DNA of 64,000 nt, taken from contig NZ_JAAXCY010000005.1 in assembly GCF_014230465.1 (NCBI RefSeq), forward strand, positions 531,040-595,039, written 5' to 3'. The position numbers and the translations under genes were made by a program. The notes under the pieces are model-generated. The model saw nothing but the letters and a program-made list of their open reading frames with translations. It searched no databases and was not told the DNA's origin. This DNA comes from Pseudomonas cremoris (GTDB taxonomy: Bacteria; Pseudomonadota; Gammaproteobacteria; Pseudomonadales; Pseudomonadaceae). This document shows positions 26,289-35,682 of the stretch, piece after piece (the first letter of the stretch is position 1; every line of letters starts with the position of its first letter).

Positions 26289-28718
26289 ATGACCTCCACC
26301 ACGCACCCCATCCGCCCCTTCAAGGCCCTGAGCCTGGCCGTTGCCCTGGCCGCCATCGCGCCGCTGCACAGCGCGGTGGCAGCAGACGTGGCGCCTACCA
26401 GCGCGGCGCGCAGCTACACCCTCGCGCCGGGGCTGTTGGGCAATGTGTTGGCGCAGTTCGCGGCGTTGTCGGGGGTGCCGTTGTCATTTGATTCCACGCT
26501 GCTCAACAACCAACAGAGCCCTGGTTTGCAAGGCAGCTACACCGCGCAGTCGGGTTTCATGAAGTTGCTGCAAGGCAGCGGTTATACCCTGCAAAGCACG
26601 GGCGCCAACGGCTATACCGTGGTGCCCGAGGCCACGGGCGATGCGGTGCAACTGGGGGCGACCACCATCAGCGGCGAGAGCGGGGCGCAGGCAGATACCT
26701 ATGGCGGTGGCCAGGTGGCGCGTTCGGCGAGGCTCGGGGTGTTGGGCAATCGCTCGATCAATGACGTGCCGTTCAGCGTGGTCAGCTATACCGCCAAGAC
26801 CATTGCCGACCAGCAGGCACGTACTGTCGGTGATGTGCTGCTCAACGATGCGTCGGTGCGCCAGTCGTCGGGCTTTGGCAACTTTTCCCAGGTGTTCACT
26901 ATTCGCGGCCTGCCGCTGAACACCGATGACATTGCGTTCAACGGCCTGTACGGCGTATTACCTCGGCAGATCATCACCACCGAAGCCCTTGAGCGTGTGG
27001 AGTTGTTCAAAGGCCCCAATGCCTTCGTCAATGGCGTTTCCCCAGCAGGTTCGGGGATTGGCGGCAGCGTCAACCTGGTACCCAAGCGCGCTGAAGACAC
27101 CCCCACCCGCAGCGTCACCCTCGACGCTGCCAGCGGTGGGCAAACCGGTGGTCACCTGGACCTGGGCCAGCGCTTTGGCGAAGACAATCGCTTTGGCGCA
27201 CGGGTCAACCTGGCCAAACATGGTGGCGACACAGCCATCGATGATGAATTCAAAAGCTCGCAGTTGGTCGCCGTGGCCCTGGATTACCGTGGCGAGCGCC
27301 TGCGCGTCTCCACCGATTTTGGCTACCAGAAAGAGCGCATCAACAACGGTCGCTCGGTGGTCTACCCCAACGGCACCCAAGTGCCCAAGGCCCCGTCGGC
27401 CAAGCACAATTATGCCCAGGACTGGAGCTGGTCGGAGCTGGAAGACACCTACGGCATGTTCAATGCCGAATACGACCTCAATGAAAGCTGGACCGCCTAC
27501 GTGGGCGGCGGGGCCAAGCACACGCGGGAAAACGGTCAGTATTCATCGCTGTATGTGGGCAACGACGGCAGCGGGCGCGTGGGCTTTTTGTACTCGCCCC
27601 ACGACGAAGACAACAAGAGCGCCATGGCTGGCCTTAACGGGCACTTCAATACGGGGCCTGTGACCCATCAGATGAACGTCGGTTTATCGGGTATCTGGGG
27701 CGAGCAGCGCTCGGCGTTTGAAGCGATCCTGCAAGCCAATCGCAAGCCGGGCAACCTGTACAACCCGACGCAGATCCCGCGACCGACCGTGACGTATTTC
27801 GGCAGTGACATTCATGACCCGCGGGTGGTTGGCAAGAACCGCATCAAGAGCGCGGCGGTGTCCGACACCCTGGGCTTTATCGATGATCGGGTACTGTTGA
27901 CCCTCGGCGTGCGCCGACAAACGATCGAAGTGGATGCGTGGAACACCACAACAGGTGTGCGCAATGCCAACTACGCGGAGTCGATTACGACGCCGGTGTA
28001 TGGCGTGGTGATCAAACCGTGGGAACACGTGTCGTTCTACGCTAACCGCATCGAGGGCCTGGCCCAGGGGCCTACCGCGCCGCTGACCAACGTCACCAAC
28101 CCGGGTGAAGTGTTTGCGCCTAACCGCAGCAAACAGACGGAGGCAGGCGTGAAGCTGGATTGGGATACTTACGGCGCGACGCTGGGGGTGTACCGCATCG
28201 AGCAGCCGAACAGCGCCACCAACACCAACGCCAATGGCACCAACACGTTCAGCGTCGATGGCAAGCAAATCAACAAAGGTGTGGAGCTGAATGTCTTCGG
28301 TGAACCGGTCGATGGCTTGCGCTTGCTGGCCGGTGCGACCTGGATGAACACCGAGCTGCAGAACACGTCCAACGGCCTTACCGATGGCAATCGCGCCGCC
28401 GGCGTGCCGCGTTTCCAATACAACGTGGGGGCGGATTGGGACATTCCGGGCATTCAGGGTGCCGCCGTCAATGCAAGGGTGCTGCGCACAGGTGGCGAAT
28501 ATGTCAACGCCACGAACACGCTGAACATCCCGGCCTGGACCCGCGTCGACCTCGGCGCCCGTTATGGTTTCAAGGCCGACGACAAGTACATCACCCTGCG
28601 CGCCAACGTCGAGAACGTGGCGAACAAGGCGTATTGGGCGTCGGCTTCTACGGCCAACAACTACCTGACCCAAGGCGAGCCACGCACCGTGAAAGTCTCG
28701 GCCACGGTAGATTTCTAA
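26289..28718 (+). CDS. TonB-dependent ferric-siderophore receptor with N-terminal signalling domain
   Basis: 809 residues: signal peptide (to about residue 31), STN/secretin-like signalling domain about 50-105, plug domain about 155-265 (VPFSVVSYTAKTIADQQ; GLPLNTDDIAFNGLYG), and a beta-barrel ending in VKVSATVDF with terminal Phe. The STN domain fits regulation through the adjacent FecI/FecR pair. Closest in feel to ferrichrome/hydroxamate-type receptors, which is only a guess; the siderophore is unproven. Confidence 0.93.
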   Translation: MTSTTHPIRPFKALSLAVALAAIAPLHSAVAADVAPTSAARSYTLAPGLLGNVLAQFAALSGVPLSFDSTLLNNQQSPGLQGSYTAQSGFMKLLQGSGYTLQSTGANGYTVVPEATGDAVQLGATTISGESGAQADTYGGGQVARSARLGVLGNRSINDVPFSVVSYTAKTIADQQARTVGDVLLNDASVRQSSGFGNFSQVFTIRGLPLNTDDIAFNGLYGVLPRQIITTEALERVELFKGPNAFVNGVSPAGSGIGGSVNLVPKRAEDTPTRSVTLDAASGGQTGGHLDLGQRFGEDNRFGARVNLAKHGGDTAIDDEFKSSQLVAVALDYRGERLRVSTDFGYQKERINNGRSVVYPNGTQVPKAPSAKHNYAQDWSWSELEDTYGMFNAEYDLNESWTAYVGGGAKHTRENGQYSSLYVGNDGSGRVGFLYSPHDEDNKSAMAGLNGHFNTGPVTHQMNVGLSGIWGEQRSAFEAILQANRKPGNLYNPTQIPRPTVTYFGSDIHDPRVVGKNRIKSAAVSDTLGFIDDRVLLTLGVRRQTIEVDAWNTTTGVRNANYAESITTPVYGVVIKPWEHVSFYANRIEGLAQGPTAPLTNVTNPGEVFAPNRSKQTEAGVKLDWDTYGATLGVYRIEQPNSATNTNANGTNTFSVDGKQINKGVELNVFGEPVDGLRLLAGATWMNTELQNTSNGLTDGNRAAGVPRFQYNVGADWDIPGIQGAAVNARVLRTGGEYVNATNTLNIPAWTRVDLGARYGFKADDKYITLRANVENVANKAYWASASTANNYLTQGEPRTVKVSATVDF

Positions 28719-28725
28719 CCGGTGA

Positions 28726-28757
28726 TGGGGGGGGGCGGGACAAACCCGCTCACCACC
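28726..28757. repeat. G-run and degenerate hairpin after the receptor gene
   Basis: A run of ten G residues (28727-28735 region) precedes GCGGG-ACAAA-CCCGC, with outer GTGA/TCAC bases. It resembles the minimal second-family hairpin at 48704 and may act as a weak terminator. The homopolymer is a likely site of length variation or sequencing error. Confidence 0.4.
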
Positions 28758-28893
28758 CCACAAAGGTCTGAGCGCCACGATGACCTATGCCAGCGAGGTC
28801 GCTATTCCCCGTTGGAATGCCCCTATAAAAACCGGCCATTGTCTTTCTCTTCTGTGATCTCGTAGCGTGGAGTTTCATCAGAGGAGACCCGCC

Positions 28894-29526
28894 ATGAACC
28901 CACCGTTGTTGCGCCTGTACGTCGATGCCCAGTTCACCAGCCCCTACGCGATGTCGGTGTTTGTAGCCCTGCGAGAAAAAGGCCTGGCCTTCGATACCCT
29001 GACCCTGGACCTGGACACCGCGCAGAACCGCACAGCCGACTTTGCCAAGCTGTCCCTCACCCAACGCGTGCCGACGCTGGTGGACGGCGACTTTGCAGTG
29101 TCCGAGTCGTCGGCGATCACTGAATATCTGCAAGAGGTTTACCCCGAAACGCCGATCTATCCGGTCGATCCAAAGCAGCGGGCGAGGGCGCGGCAGGTAC
29201 AGGCCTGGTTGCGCAGCGACTTGCTGCCGATTCGCCAGGAGCGTTCGACGCTGGTGGTGTTCTACGGGCAGAAGATGCCGCCGCTGTCGCCGACTGCCGA
29301 GGCGGCGGCGCGCAAGTTGATCAATGCGGCACAGGCGCTGTTGGTGGGTAACCCGGCGAACCTGTTCGGTGAATGGTCAATTGCCGATGTGGACCTGGCC
29401 GTGATGCTCAATCGGCTGATCCTGAATGGCGACAGTGTGCCCGCCGAGTTGGTGGAATACGCGCAACGCCAATGGCAGCGGCCGTCCGTGCAAGCGTGGG
29501 TTCAGCAGCAACGCCCGGCGCTATAA
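28894..29526 (+). CDS. yfcF: Glutathione S-transferase (YfcF-like)
   Basis: 210 residues with an N-terminal thioredoxin-like domain (LYVDAQFTSPYAMSVFVALREKG region; RVPTLVDGDFAVSESSAI is the glutathione-binding cis-Pro/ESSAI segment) and an alpha-helical C-terminal domain. Conjugates or reduces substrates with glutathione in the cytoplasm. Start at MNPPLLRL (28894) with GAGGAG upstream. Monocistronic in appearance. Confidence 0.9.
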   Translation: MNPPLLRLYVDAQFTSPYAMSVFVALREKGLAFDTLTLDLDTAQNRTADFAKLSLTQRVPTLVDGDFAVSESSAITEYLQEVYPETPIYPVDPKQRARARQVQAWLRSDLLPIRQERSTLVVFYGQKMPPLSPTAEAAARKLINAAQALLVGNPANLFGEWSIADVDLAVMLNRLILNGDSVPAELVEYAQRQWQRPSVQAWVQQQRPAL

Positions 29527-29559
29527 ACAACCATTCATCCTCCGCGTGTGGTGGCGCCC

Positions 29560-29610
29560 TTGACAGGTGTCACCCGGCGGACGAATACTCTCGCCATATT
29601 CATATATATG
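29560..29610 (+). promoter_or_regulatory. Sigma-70 promoter with palindromic operator for the GntR gene
   Basis: TTGACA (29560-29565), an 18-base spacer and AATACT (29584-29589), followed at 29601-29610 by the palindrome CATATATATG. The palindrome falls near the transcription start, where a GntR autorepressor would block RNA polymerase. Confidence 0.5.
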
Positions 29611-29637
29611 ACTAAATAACAAAGTGAATGTGGCCCC

Positions 29638-30369
29638 ATGAATACCTTGTCCAGTGATGCCCGTCTGCCGCTTTATCAACGCCTGCGTGACCACTTGGTT
29701 GAGCAGATCGCCAATAACCGCTGGCGTCCCGGCGAAGCCATTCCCACTGAAGCGGTGCTGTCCGCCGAGTACGAGCTGTCCACCGGCACTGTGCGCAAGG
29801 CGGTGGATGCACTGGTGAGCGAGGGCATTCTCGAGCGCCAGCAAGGGCGTGGCACCTTCGTGCGCCGTCCGCAGTTCCAGTCCTCCCTGTTCCGGTTTTT
29901 CCGTTTTCAAGGCCCATCGGGCGAGCGCCAGGTGCCCGAGAGCCGCATCCTGACGGTTGAGTCGGTGGCCGCGCCGTCAGCAGTCAGCGAGGCATTGGGC
30001 CTGGCGTCTGAGGCGCAAGTGATTCGCATCGTGCGTACTCGTTTGTTTGACGTGCAACCGTTGTTGGCCGAAGAAATCTGGCTACCGCGCGCGCGCTTCC
30101 AGGCGTTGCTGGACATCGACCTGTCCGCGCAAGGCCCGTTGCTCTACCCGGTGTATGAAAGCGTTTGCGGGCAGGTGGTGGCCTCCGCCGAGGAAACCCT
30201 CACCGCCGAATCGGTGAACGAGGTGTACGCGCGCTTGCTGCAGGTGCCGGTCCACAGCCCGGTGGTGGTGATCGAACGCCTGGCCCGCGATTACGCCGGC
30301 CAACCGCTGGAGTGGCGACGCTCCCGAGGGCATGCCGAGCACTTCCGCTACCGCGTGGATATTCGCTGA
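29638..30369 (+). CDS. GntR-family regulator with UTRA domain (HutC type)
   Basis: 243 residues: winged HTH in residues 10-75 (PLYQRLRDHLVEQIANNRW; STGTVRKAVDALVSEGILERQQGRGTFV region) and a C-terminal UTRA effector domain ending LARDYAGQPLEW. Lies 98 bases upstream of the MFS/amidohydrolase pair on the same strand, so it is probably their regulator. Confidence 0.93.
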   Translation: MNTLSSDARLPLYQRLRDHLVEQIANNRWRPGEAIPTEAVLSAEYELSTGTVRKAVDALVSEGILERQQGRGTFVRRPQFQSSLFRFFRFQGPSGERQVPESRILTVESVAAPSAVSEALGLASEAQVIRIVRTRLFDVQPLLAEEIWLPRARFQALLDIDLSAQGPLLYPVYESVCGQVVASAEETLTAESVNEVYARLLQVPVHSPVVVIERLARDYAGQPLEWRRSRGHAEHFRYRVDIR

Positions 30370-30467
30370 CCCCATACCCGCACCGTTAACTGTTTGCCCA
30401 ACACTGGCCCTGTTCTGGCGCGGTTCGCGCCCGGCTGCCTCGCGTTTGACCTATAAGGATAAAAATC

Positions 30468-31733
30468 ATGTTCAGTTGGTATCGCCAAGTCACTCCTCGG
30501 GAGCGCAAAACGTTCTGGGCCTGCTTCGGCGGATGGTCCCTCGACGCATTGGAAGTACAGATGTTCGGTCTGGCGATCCCGGCACTGATTGCCGCCTTCG
30601 CCTTGAGCAAGGGCGATGCGGGGCTGATCAGCGGTGTCACGCTGGTCACCTCGGCCATCGGTGGTTGGGTCGGCGGCACCTTGTCCGACCGTTACGGCCG
30701 CGTGCGCACCCTGCAGTGGATGATCCTGTGGTTTTCGTTCTTCACCTTTTTGTCGGCGTTCGTCACCGGCTTCCACCAGTTGTTGATCGTCAAGGCGCTG
30801 CAGGGCTTCGGTATTGGCGGTGAGTGGGCGGCGGGCGCGGTGTTGATGGCCGAGACCATCAACCCGAAATATCGCGGCAAGGTGATGGGTACCGTGCAAA
30901 GCGCCTGGGCCGTGGGCTGGGGTGTGGCGGTCGGGGTATTTGCGCTGATCTATTCGTTCGTGCCGCAGGACATGGCGTGGCGCGTGATGTTTGTGGTGGG
31001 TTTGCTGCCGTCGTTCCTGATCATCTGGGTACGCCGCAATGTCGAAGAGCCCGACAGCTTCCAGCGCCTGCAAAAGGAACAAGCGATTCCACAGAGTTTT
31101 TTCAAATCGCTGGCGGGCATTTTTCGCCCTGAGTTGATTCGCGTCACGTTGTTCGGCGGGTTGCTGGGCCTGGGTGCCCACGGCGGTTACCACGCGGTGA
31201 TGACCTGGTTGCCGACCTTTTTAAAGACCGAGCGTAACCTGTCGGTGCTCAACTCCGGTGGTTACCTGGCCGTGATCATCTTTGCCTTCTGGTGTGGCTG
31301 CATCGCCAGCGGCTTGCTGATCGACCGTATTGGGCGGCGCAAGAATATCGTGTTGTTTGCCTTGTGCTGCGTGGTCACCGTACAGGCCTATGTGTTCCTG
31401 CCGCTGACCAATACGCAGATGCTGTTCCTCGGCTTCCCGCTGGGCTTCTTCGCGGCGGGGATTCCGGCCAGCCTGGGGGCGCTGTTCAACGAGTTGTACC
31501 CGGCAGATGTGCGCGGCGCTGGCGTGGGGTTTTGCTACAACTTCGGGCGAGTGCTGTCGGCGGTGTTCCCCTTCCTGGTGGGGCATATGAGTGATTCGAT
31601 GTCCCTGGGCTCGGCCATCGGTATCGATGCCGGGATAGCCTACGGCGTCGCCGTGATTGCTGCACTGTGCCTGCCCGAAACCCGAGGCCGGGTATTGGAA
31701 GCGACACCCGTCGGCCAGCGCGCCGAGGCGTGA
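30468..31733 (+). CDS. MFS transporter (sialate/aromatic-acid:H+ symporter-like)
   Basis: 421 residues, 12 predicted spans, with the MFS signature GGTLSDRYGRVR between helices 2 and 3 and its repeat DRIGRRKN in the second half. GIGGEWAAGAVLMAE is typical of the aromatic acid/sialate symporter group. AAGGAT ribosome-binding site nine bases upstream. Likely imports the substrate of the amidohydrolase encoded 20 bases downstream. Confidence 0.92.
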   Translation: MFSWYRQVTPRERKTFWACFGGWSLDALEVQMFGLAIPALIAAFALSKGDAGLISGVTLVTSAIGGWVGGTLSDRYGRVRTLQWMILWFSFFTFLSAFVTGFHQLLIVKALQGFGIGGEWAAGAVLMAETINPKYRGKVMGTVQSAWAVGWGVAVGVFALIYSFVPQDMAWRVMFVVGLLPSFLIIWVRRNVEEPDSFQRLQKEQAIPQSFFKSLAGIFRPELIRVTLFGGLLGLGAHGGYHAVMTWLPTFLKTERNLSVLNSGGYLAVIIFAFWCGCIASGLLIDRIGRRKNIVLFALCCVVTVQAYVFLPLTNTQMLFLGFPLGFFAAGIPASLGALFNELYPADVRGAGVGFCYNFGRVLSAVFPFLVGHMSDSMSLGSAIGIDAGIAYGVAVIAALCLPETRGRVLEATPVGQRAEA

Positions 31734-31753
31734 ACCCTTTTAACTTTTGAAAG

Positions 31754-32596
31754 ATGAACCCCATGCTTGATAACTGCTCCATCACGGGTATCGACGCCCA
31801 CGCCCATGTGTTCAGCCGGGCGCTGGCCCTGGCCGGTGAACGTCGCTACACACCCGGCTACGACGCCAGGCTGGCGGACTACCTCGGCCACTTGCATGCC
31901 AATGGCCTGAGCCACGGCGTGCTGGTGCAGCCCAGCTTCTTGGGCACCGACAACCGCTACCTGTTGGACGCCTTGCAGCAGGCACCAGAGCGGTTGCGCG
32001 GCGTGGTGGTTGTGGAACGCGATATTCCCCGCGACGCGTTGCAGGCCATGGCCCGTGTCGGTGTGGTGGGCGTGCGGTTGAACCTGGTGGGCAGGGCGCT
32101 GCCGGATTTTGCCGAGCACGGCTGGAAGGCATTCTTTGAACACATCGCCGAGCTGGGCTGGCACGTGGAGTTGCATCGAGACGTGGACGACCTGCCGCAC
32201 CTGGTGCGTCAATTGCTGCCGTTTGGGGTCAAGCTGGTGATCGATCACTTTGGGCGCCCGGAGGCGCGATTGGGTGTCGAGCAACACGGTTTTGCGCAGC
32301 TGCTGGAACTGGGCCGCAGTGGACACCTGTGGCTGAAAGTCTCGGGCATCTACCGCTTGGCCGGCACGCCCTCGCAGAACCTGGAGTTTGCCCGCCAGGC
32401 CATGCCTTTGCTGCAACAGAGTTTTGGCCTGAGCCGCTTGGTGTGGGGCAGCGACTGGCCGCATACCCAACATGAATCGTCTATCGGTTACGCCAGTGTG
32501 ATCGAGCAGCGCCAGGCCCTGGGTTGCTCGGCGCAGGTCGAGCAAGCGTTGCTGATCGACACACCCCGCCAGTTATTCGGCTTCCAGCACCCTTAG
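31754..32596 (+). CDS. Amidohydrolase-family protein (LigI/PDC-lactonase-like)
   Basis: 280 residues with a TIM-barrel metal-site start GIDAHAHVF and end signature LVWGSDWPHTQHE, typical of amidohydrolase-2 lactonases and decarboxylases (2-pyrone-4,6-dicarboxylate lactonase group). The invariant catalytic Asp is in GSDWPH. Together with GntR and MFS genes it forms a small catabolic unit for an aromatic or lactone compound. The 3' end overlaps the convergent hypothetical gene by 24 bases. A second ATG three codons in is an alternative start. Confidence 0.88.
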   Translation: MNPMLDNCSITGIDAHAHVFSRALALAGERRYTPGYDARLADYLGHLHANGLSHGVLVQPSFLGTDNRYLLDALQQAPERLRGVVVVERDIPRDALQAMARVGVVGVRLNLVGRALPDFAEHGWKAFFEHIAELGWHVELHRDVDDLPHLVRQLLPFGVKLVIDHFGRPEARLGVEQHGFAQLLELGRSGHLWLKVSGIYRLAGTPSQNLEFARQAMPLLQQSFGLSRLVWGSDWPHTQHESSIGYASVIEQRQALGCSAQVEQALLIDTPRQLFGFQHP

Positions 32597-32836
32597 CCAA
32601 TCCTCTTTTACCCGACGGTCCAGGTCCTCCCAGTCGGCCATGCCCAGCACTCGCGTGGTGTTCAAGCCACGCAGGTAACCGCGCAGTTGCTGGGCGCTGG
32701 CAATCACCTGGTCTGAATCTGCGGTGTCGTCCTGCAGCACGGTTTCATAGTCGACCAGGTAATCGGCGACCCGCTCGCGAAACTCCGGCAAGACAGCTTC
32801 GCGGATGCGATCGAAGGTTTTCTGGTGGGGCTTCAT
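32573..32836 (-). CDS. Hypothetical 87-residue helical protein
   Basis: Charged, helix-rich protein (MKPHQKTFDRIREAVLPEF...). No signal peptide, no recognised domain. GGACTCC complement gives a plausible GGAGTCC site just upstream of its ATG. The 3' end overlaps the convergent amidohydrolase gene. Confidence 0.65.
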   Translation of the reverse strand: MKPHQKTFDRIREAVLPEFRERVADYLVDYETVLQDDTADSDQVIASAQQLRGYLRGLNTTRVLGMADWEDLDRRVKEDWLRVLEAE

Positions 32837-32967
32837 AGCGGAGTCCTTATAGATTTTATGGGTGCACTATCGGTTCAGATAATAGTCACCATCACGGATC
32901 GCAAGTTCTGTTTTTTCAGGAAAAGCGGAAAATCACCTCATCGAAACGCTGTTCAAGGAAATGCGCG

Positions 32968-33612
32968 ATGAGGACGTTTATCCAGCTGGGTTTAATGGTG
33001 CTGATGCTTGGCACGGTCATCATGAATAATGCGGCATTCGCCGATGATCTGCGTGATAGCCATTTGCTACCTATCGACGGTAGCGTAGACTCCCTGCAAC
33101 ATGCGCAGTCGGTGGGTGTGTTACTGAGTGATAACACCCGCGACAACCTCAGCTACCTTGAACGCTACCACGACATGGCCTTGAACGGCGCCAAGGATGC
33201 CCTCGACGGTCGCATCCGCGAGGCGTTCGTCAACAGCTCCGACCCGGAACTGGCCATTGATTGGTTGATGAGCTCGCTGCAGGGAACCTTTTTGTCGGTT
33301 ACGGTCTACGACAACCTGGATGCCCTGGTGCAGGCTCACCCCGACGTGGTGGTGATGCTCGATACCCATAACCAACTGCTGACCCAGCGTAATGATGTGG
33401 TCGAGGCTCGGTTTATTGCACGGTTCTATGACGCGAACCTGCAATACATCGCCAAGGCCGAAGGCTCGGTGCACAAACAGGTGCCGTCAGTGTGGGTGCA
33501 TGACAAGGCCGCACCGGAGATTGCCGCGCAGATCGAGCAGCAACGGGATGTACAACTGGACGCCTTGAAGCAGTTTGACGTGTCCCTCAAGGCGTTGGTG
33601 CAAGCGGGTTGA
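32968..33612 (+). CDS. Secreted/periplasmic protein of unknown function
   Basis: 214 residues with a signal peptide (LGLMVLMLGTVIMNNAAFA, cleavage about residue 25). The mature part is mixed alpha/beta with DPELAIDWLMSSLQG and HPDVVVMLDTHNQL; no family recognised. AAGGAAATGCGCG precedes the ATG. Encoded 35 bases upstream of a lipoprotein gene on the same strand; the two probably form an operon. Confidence 0.75.
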   Translation: MRTFIQLGLMVLMLGTVIMNNAAFADDLRDSHLLPIDGSVDSLQHAQSVGVLLSDNTRDNLSYLERYHDMALNGAKDALDGRIREAFVNSSDPELAIDWLMSSLQGTFLSVTVYDNLDALVQAHPDVVVMLDTHNQLLTQRNDVVEARFIARFYDANLQYIAKAEGSVHKQVPSVWVHDKAAPEIAAQIEQQRDVQLDALKQFDVSLKALVQAG

Positions 33613-33647
33613 TGTGAACTTTTATCTTTAATTTCAGGATTTTTTTC

Positions 33648-33989
33648 ATGCGTTCTTTTTTTGTACCAGCCCTGGCCTTCGCTTCCCTGGTGCTGGCCGG
33701 TTGTGTGTCCGCACCCAATGCCCCGACCCTGACCCTGCAAACCGATAAAGGCCCTGAGGCCTATGCGCAGTGCGTGGTGACCAAGCTTGAGAAGCACGGG
33801 ATCACCTCGACCGTGACGCAGAACTCGCGCCACGCCAAAGTGGTGTTGACCAGCAAGATAGCGGCCGATGACGTACTGGAAGCCTACAAGGCCCAGGATG
33901 GCGGCAAGGTGTTCCTGTATGAGCGTAAGCCGCTGGCGTCGGCGCTCACGCCGTCGCGGCTGGAGTTGGCTGCGCAAGACTGTAAGTAA
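33648..33989 (+). CDS. Small lipoprotein of unknown function
   Basis: 113 residues with a lipoprotein signal ending in lipobox LAGC (Cys19), then a short globular domain (YAQCVVTKLEKHGITSTVTQ...). Predicted anchored in the outer membrane by its N-terminal lipid; Ser/Val after the Cys do not signal inner-membrane retention. Follows the secreted protein gene. Confidence 0.8.
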   Translation: MRSFFVPALAFASLVLAGCVSAPNAPTLTLQTDKGPEAYAQCVVTKLEKHGITSTVTQNSRHAKVVLTSKIAADDVLEAYKAQDGGKVFLYERKPLASALTPSRLELAAQDCK

Positions 33990-34018
33990 TATCCCAATAC
34001 CCTATGGGAGTGGGCTTG

Positions 34019-34107
34019 TGTGGGAGCGGGCTTGCTCGCGAAAGCGATGGTTCAGTTAGAAGGTCTTTGACTGACACACCGTTTTCGCGAGCAAGCCCGC
34101 TCCCACA
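34019..34107. repeat. REPIN, copy 4 (with partial tandem REP)
   Basis: Standard pair TGTGGGAGCGGGCTTGCTCG ... CAAGCCCGCTCCCACA. It is preceded at 34003-34018 by TATGGGAGTGGGCTTG, a partial extra copy of the left unit. Lies between convergent genes. Confidence 0.88.
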
Positions 34108-34124
34108 TTTGGATAAGTGCAGGG

Positions 34125-34871
34125 CTAGGGCTTGGCTTCGTTGCTGAAACTATCGACGACTTTGACCAGCCCTTTGGCAGCCAATCTCACCAACTCCCCA
34201 CCTTTCTCCACTGTCGCCAGCGCCGGGTCCGAGCCCATGCGCCCGTCAGGGAAGCGCGCGCGGAAGTCCAGCGCTTCACGGATCGGCCCGGTATTGGCGA
34301 TCTGCGGCGAATACTCGGCGGTCTTGATCGATTCCGGGTACGCCCACTGCGTCACCGCAATCTCCGACGGTGTGGCATGGCTGCCGTGGCCGACCGGGAA
34401 TTGCTGGTGAGCCAGTTCGTTGACGCCTTCCAAATCCCACCAGTTCACCAGTTTCAAGGCAAACCCGGCCGGGCGACGGGCAAAGCTTGCTTCGGCGTAC
34501 AGCTCGGAAAACGCCGCTTCAATGGTGGCGATATTGCCGCCATGGCCGTTGAGGAACAGGATCTTGTCAAAACCATGCCCGGCCAGCGAGCGCACCCAGT
34601 CGCCAATCGCGGCGATAAAGGTGGAAGGGCGCAGGGAGATGGTGCCGGGGAAACCCAGGTGATGCTGGGCCATGCCGATGTTGAAGGTGGGGCCGATCAG
34701 GATGTCGGCGTTGGCCTGCGCCTCATGGGCGATGATTTCCGGGCACATCCAGTCGGTACCCAACAGGCCGGTGGGACCGTGCTGTTCATTGGAACCGATG
34801 GGGATCACCACCGTGCGGCTACGTTCCAGGAACTGTCCGATCTCGATCCAGGTGGACTTGTGTAGAAGCAT
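34125..34871 (-). CDS. Creatininase-family amidohydrolase
   Basis: 248 residues with metal-binding motifs SNEQHGP, GTDW, FLNGHGGN and GHGSHATPSE, all typical of creatininase/mycofactocin MftE-type enzymes. Cytoplasmic zinc-dependent C-N hydrolase. Start MLLHKSTW at 34871. No substrate-defining neighbours; it lies 42 bases after the L,D-transpeptidase gene but probably is independent. Confidence 0.9.
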   Translation of the reverse strand: MLLHKSTWIEIGQFLERSRTVVIPIGSNEQHGPTGLLGTDWMCPEIIAHEAQANADILIGPTFNIGMAQHHLGFPGTISLRPSTFIAAIGDWVRSLAGHGFDKILFLNGHGGNIATIEAAFSELYAEASFARRPAGFALKLVNWWDLEGVNELAHQQFPVGHGSHATPSEIAVTQWAYPESIKTAEYSPQIANTGPIREALDFRARFPDGRMGSDPALATVEKGGELVRLAAKGLVKVVDSFSNEAKP

Positions 34872-34913
34872 GCGACGTTCTCTTTTTATCTGTCTTTTGT
34901 ATAGGGAGACAGG

Positions 34914-35642
34914 CTATCCGCCACGGATTGTACGACTACTCGCCACCTGTTGGGGTTTGCAATTGAGGTACGTCGAGGACTTCAACCAGTGCTGGTCGGG
35001 GTACCACGAAAACATGAACTGCCCATCCTTGAGCTTATCCACCACCTGGCGCGCCACCTGCGGGCGTACGGCCGGGCAACCCTGGCTGCGGCCGATGCGG
35101 CCTTCGCGCTTGCTCCACAGCGGGCTTACATAGTCGGCGGCGTGGATCACCAGCGCACGGTCGCGTGCCTGGTCATTGAAGCCAGGCTCCAGGCCGTCCA
35201 TGCGCAGCGAGTAGCCGTGGGTGCCCAGGTAGCTTTCCTGGGTGCGGAACAAACCCAGGCTGGACTGGTGGCTGCCTTCGCGATTGGAGAATTGAGTGGC
35301 GAAGTTTTCCCCGGACTTGGCGCCATGGGCCACCAGGTCGCGCAGTACCAGGGTTTTCTTGCGCAAATCGAAGATCCACAGCCGACGGGCGGTCGAGGGC
35401 TGGGAGTAGTCAATAACCGCTAGGCGTTCTGAGCGTTCCTCGCCGTTATTGACCGCACACTGCACCGCGCTCAAGGCGCTTTTGAGTACAGTGGGATTGA
35501 GTTCTGGAGCCGAGCGCGCGAGGCTGCTATACAAGGTAGGAGGGGTGCCATTGGCGGCGAGCGCAAAATTGCTCAACGCGGTCAGGCTCACGGTGATTAA
35601 ACCCAACGTGATCATGTTGAGCCGGCACAAAAAAGTCAGCAT
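34914..35642 (-). CDS. Murein L,D-transpeptidase catalytic-domain protein
   Basis: 242 residues with an N-terminal hydrophobic segment/signal (ITLGLITVSLTALSNFALA) and a domain ending in the active-site motif RSQGCPAVRP, where the Cys is the nucleophile of the family (compare SxGCxR in YkuD). Also HGYSLRMDGLEPG and HAADYVSP with the catalytic His. Start chosen at MLTFLCRL (35642) with GGGGG site; an internal Met at 35615 is possible. Periplasmic cell-wall enzyme, divergent from the second L,D-transpeptidase gene. Confidence 0.85.
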   Translation of the reverse strand: MLTFLCRLNMITLGLITVSLTALSNFALAANGTPPTLYSSLARSAPELNPTVLKSALSAVQCAVNNGEERSERLAVIDYSQPSTARRLWIFDLRKKTLVLRDLVAHGAKSGENFATQFSNREGSHQSSLGLFRTQESYLGTHGYSLRMDGLEPGFNDQARDRALVIHAADYVSPLWSKREGRIGRSQGCPAVRPQVARQVVDKLKDGQFMFSWYPDQHWLKSSTYLNCKPQQVASSRTIRGG

Positions 35643-35682
35643 CTGCAGTACATCCCCCCGCTGCGGATTGGAGTTAAGCCAA

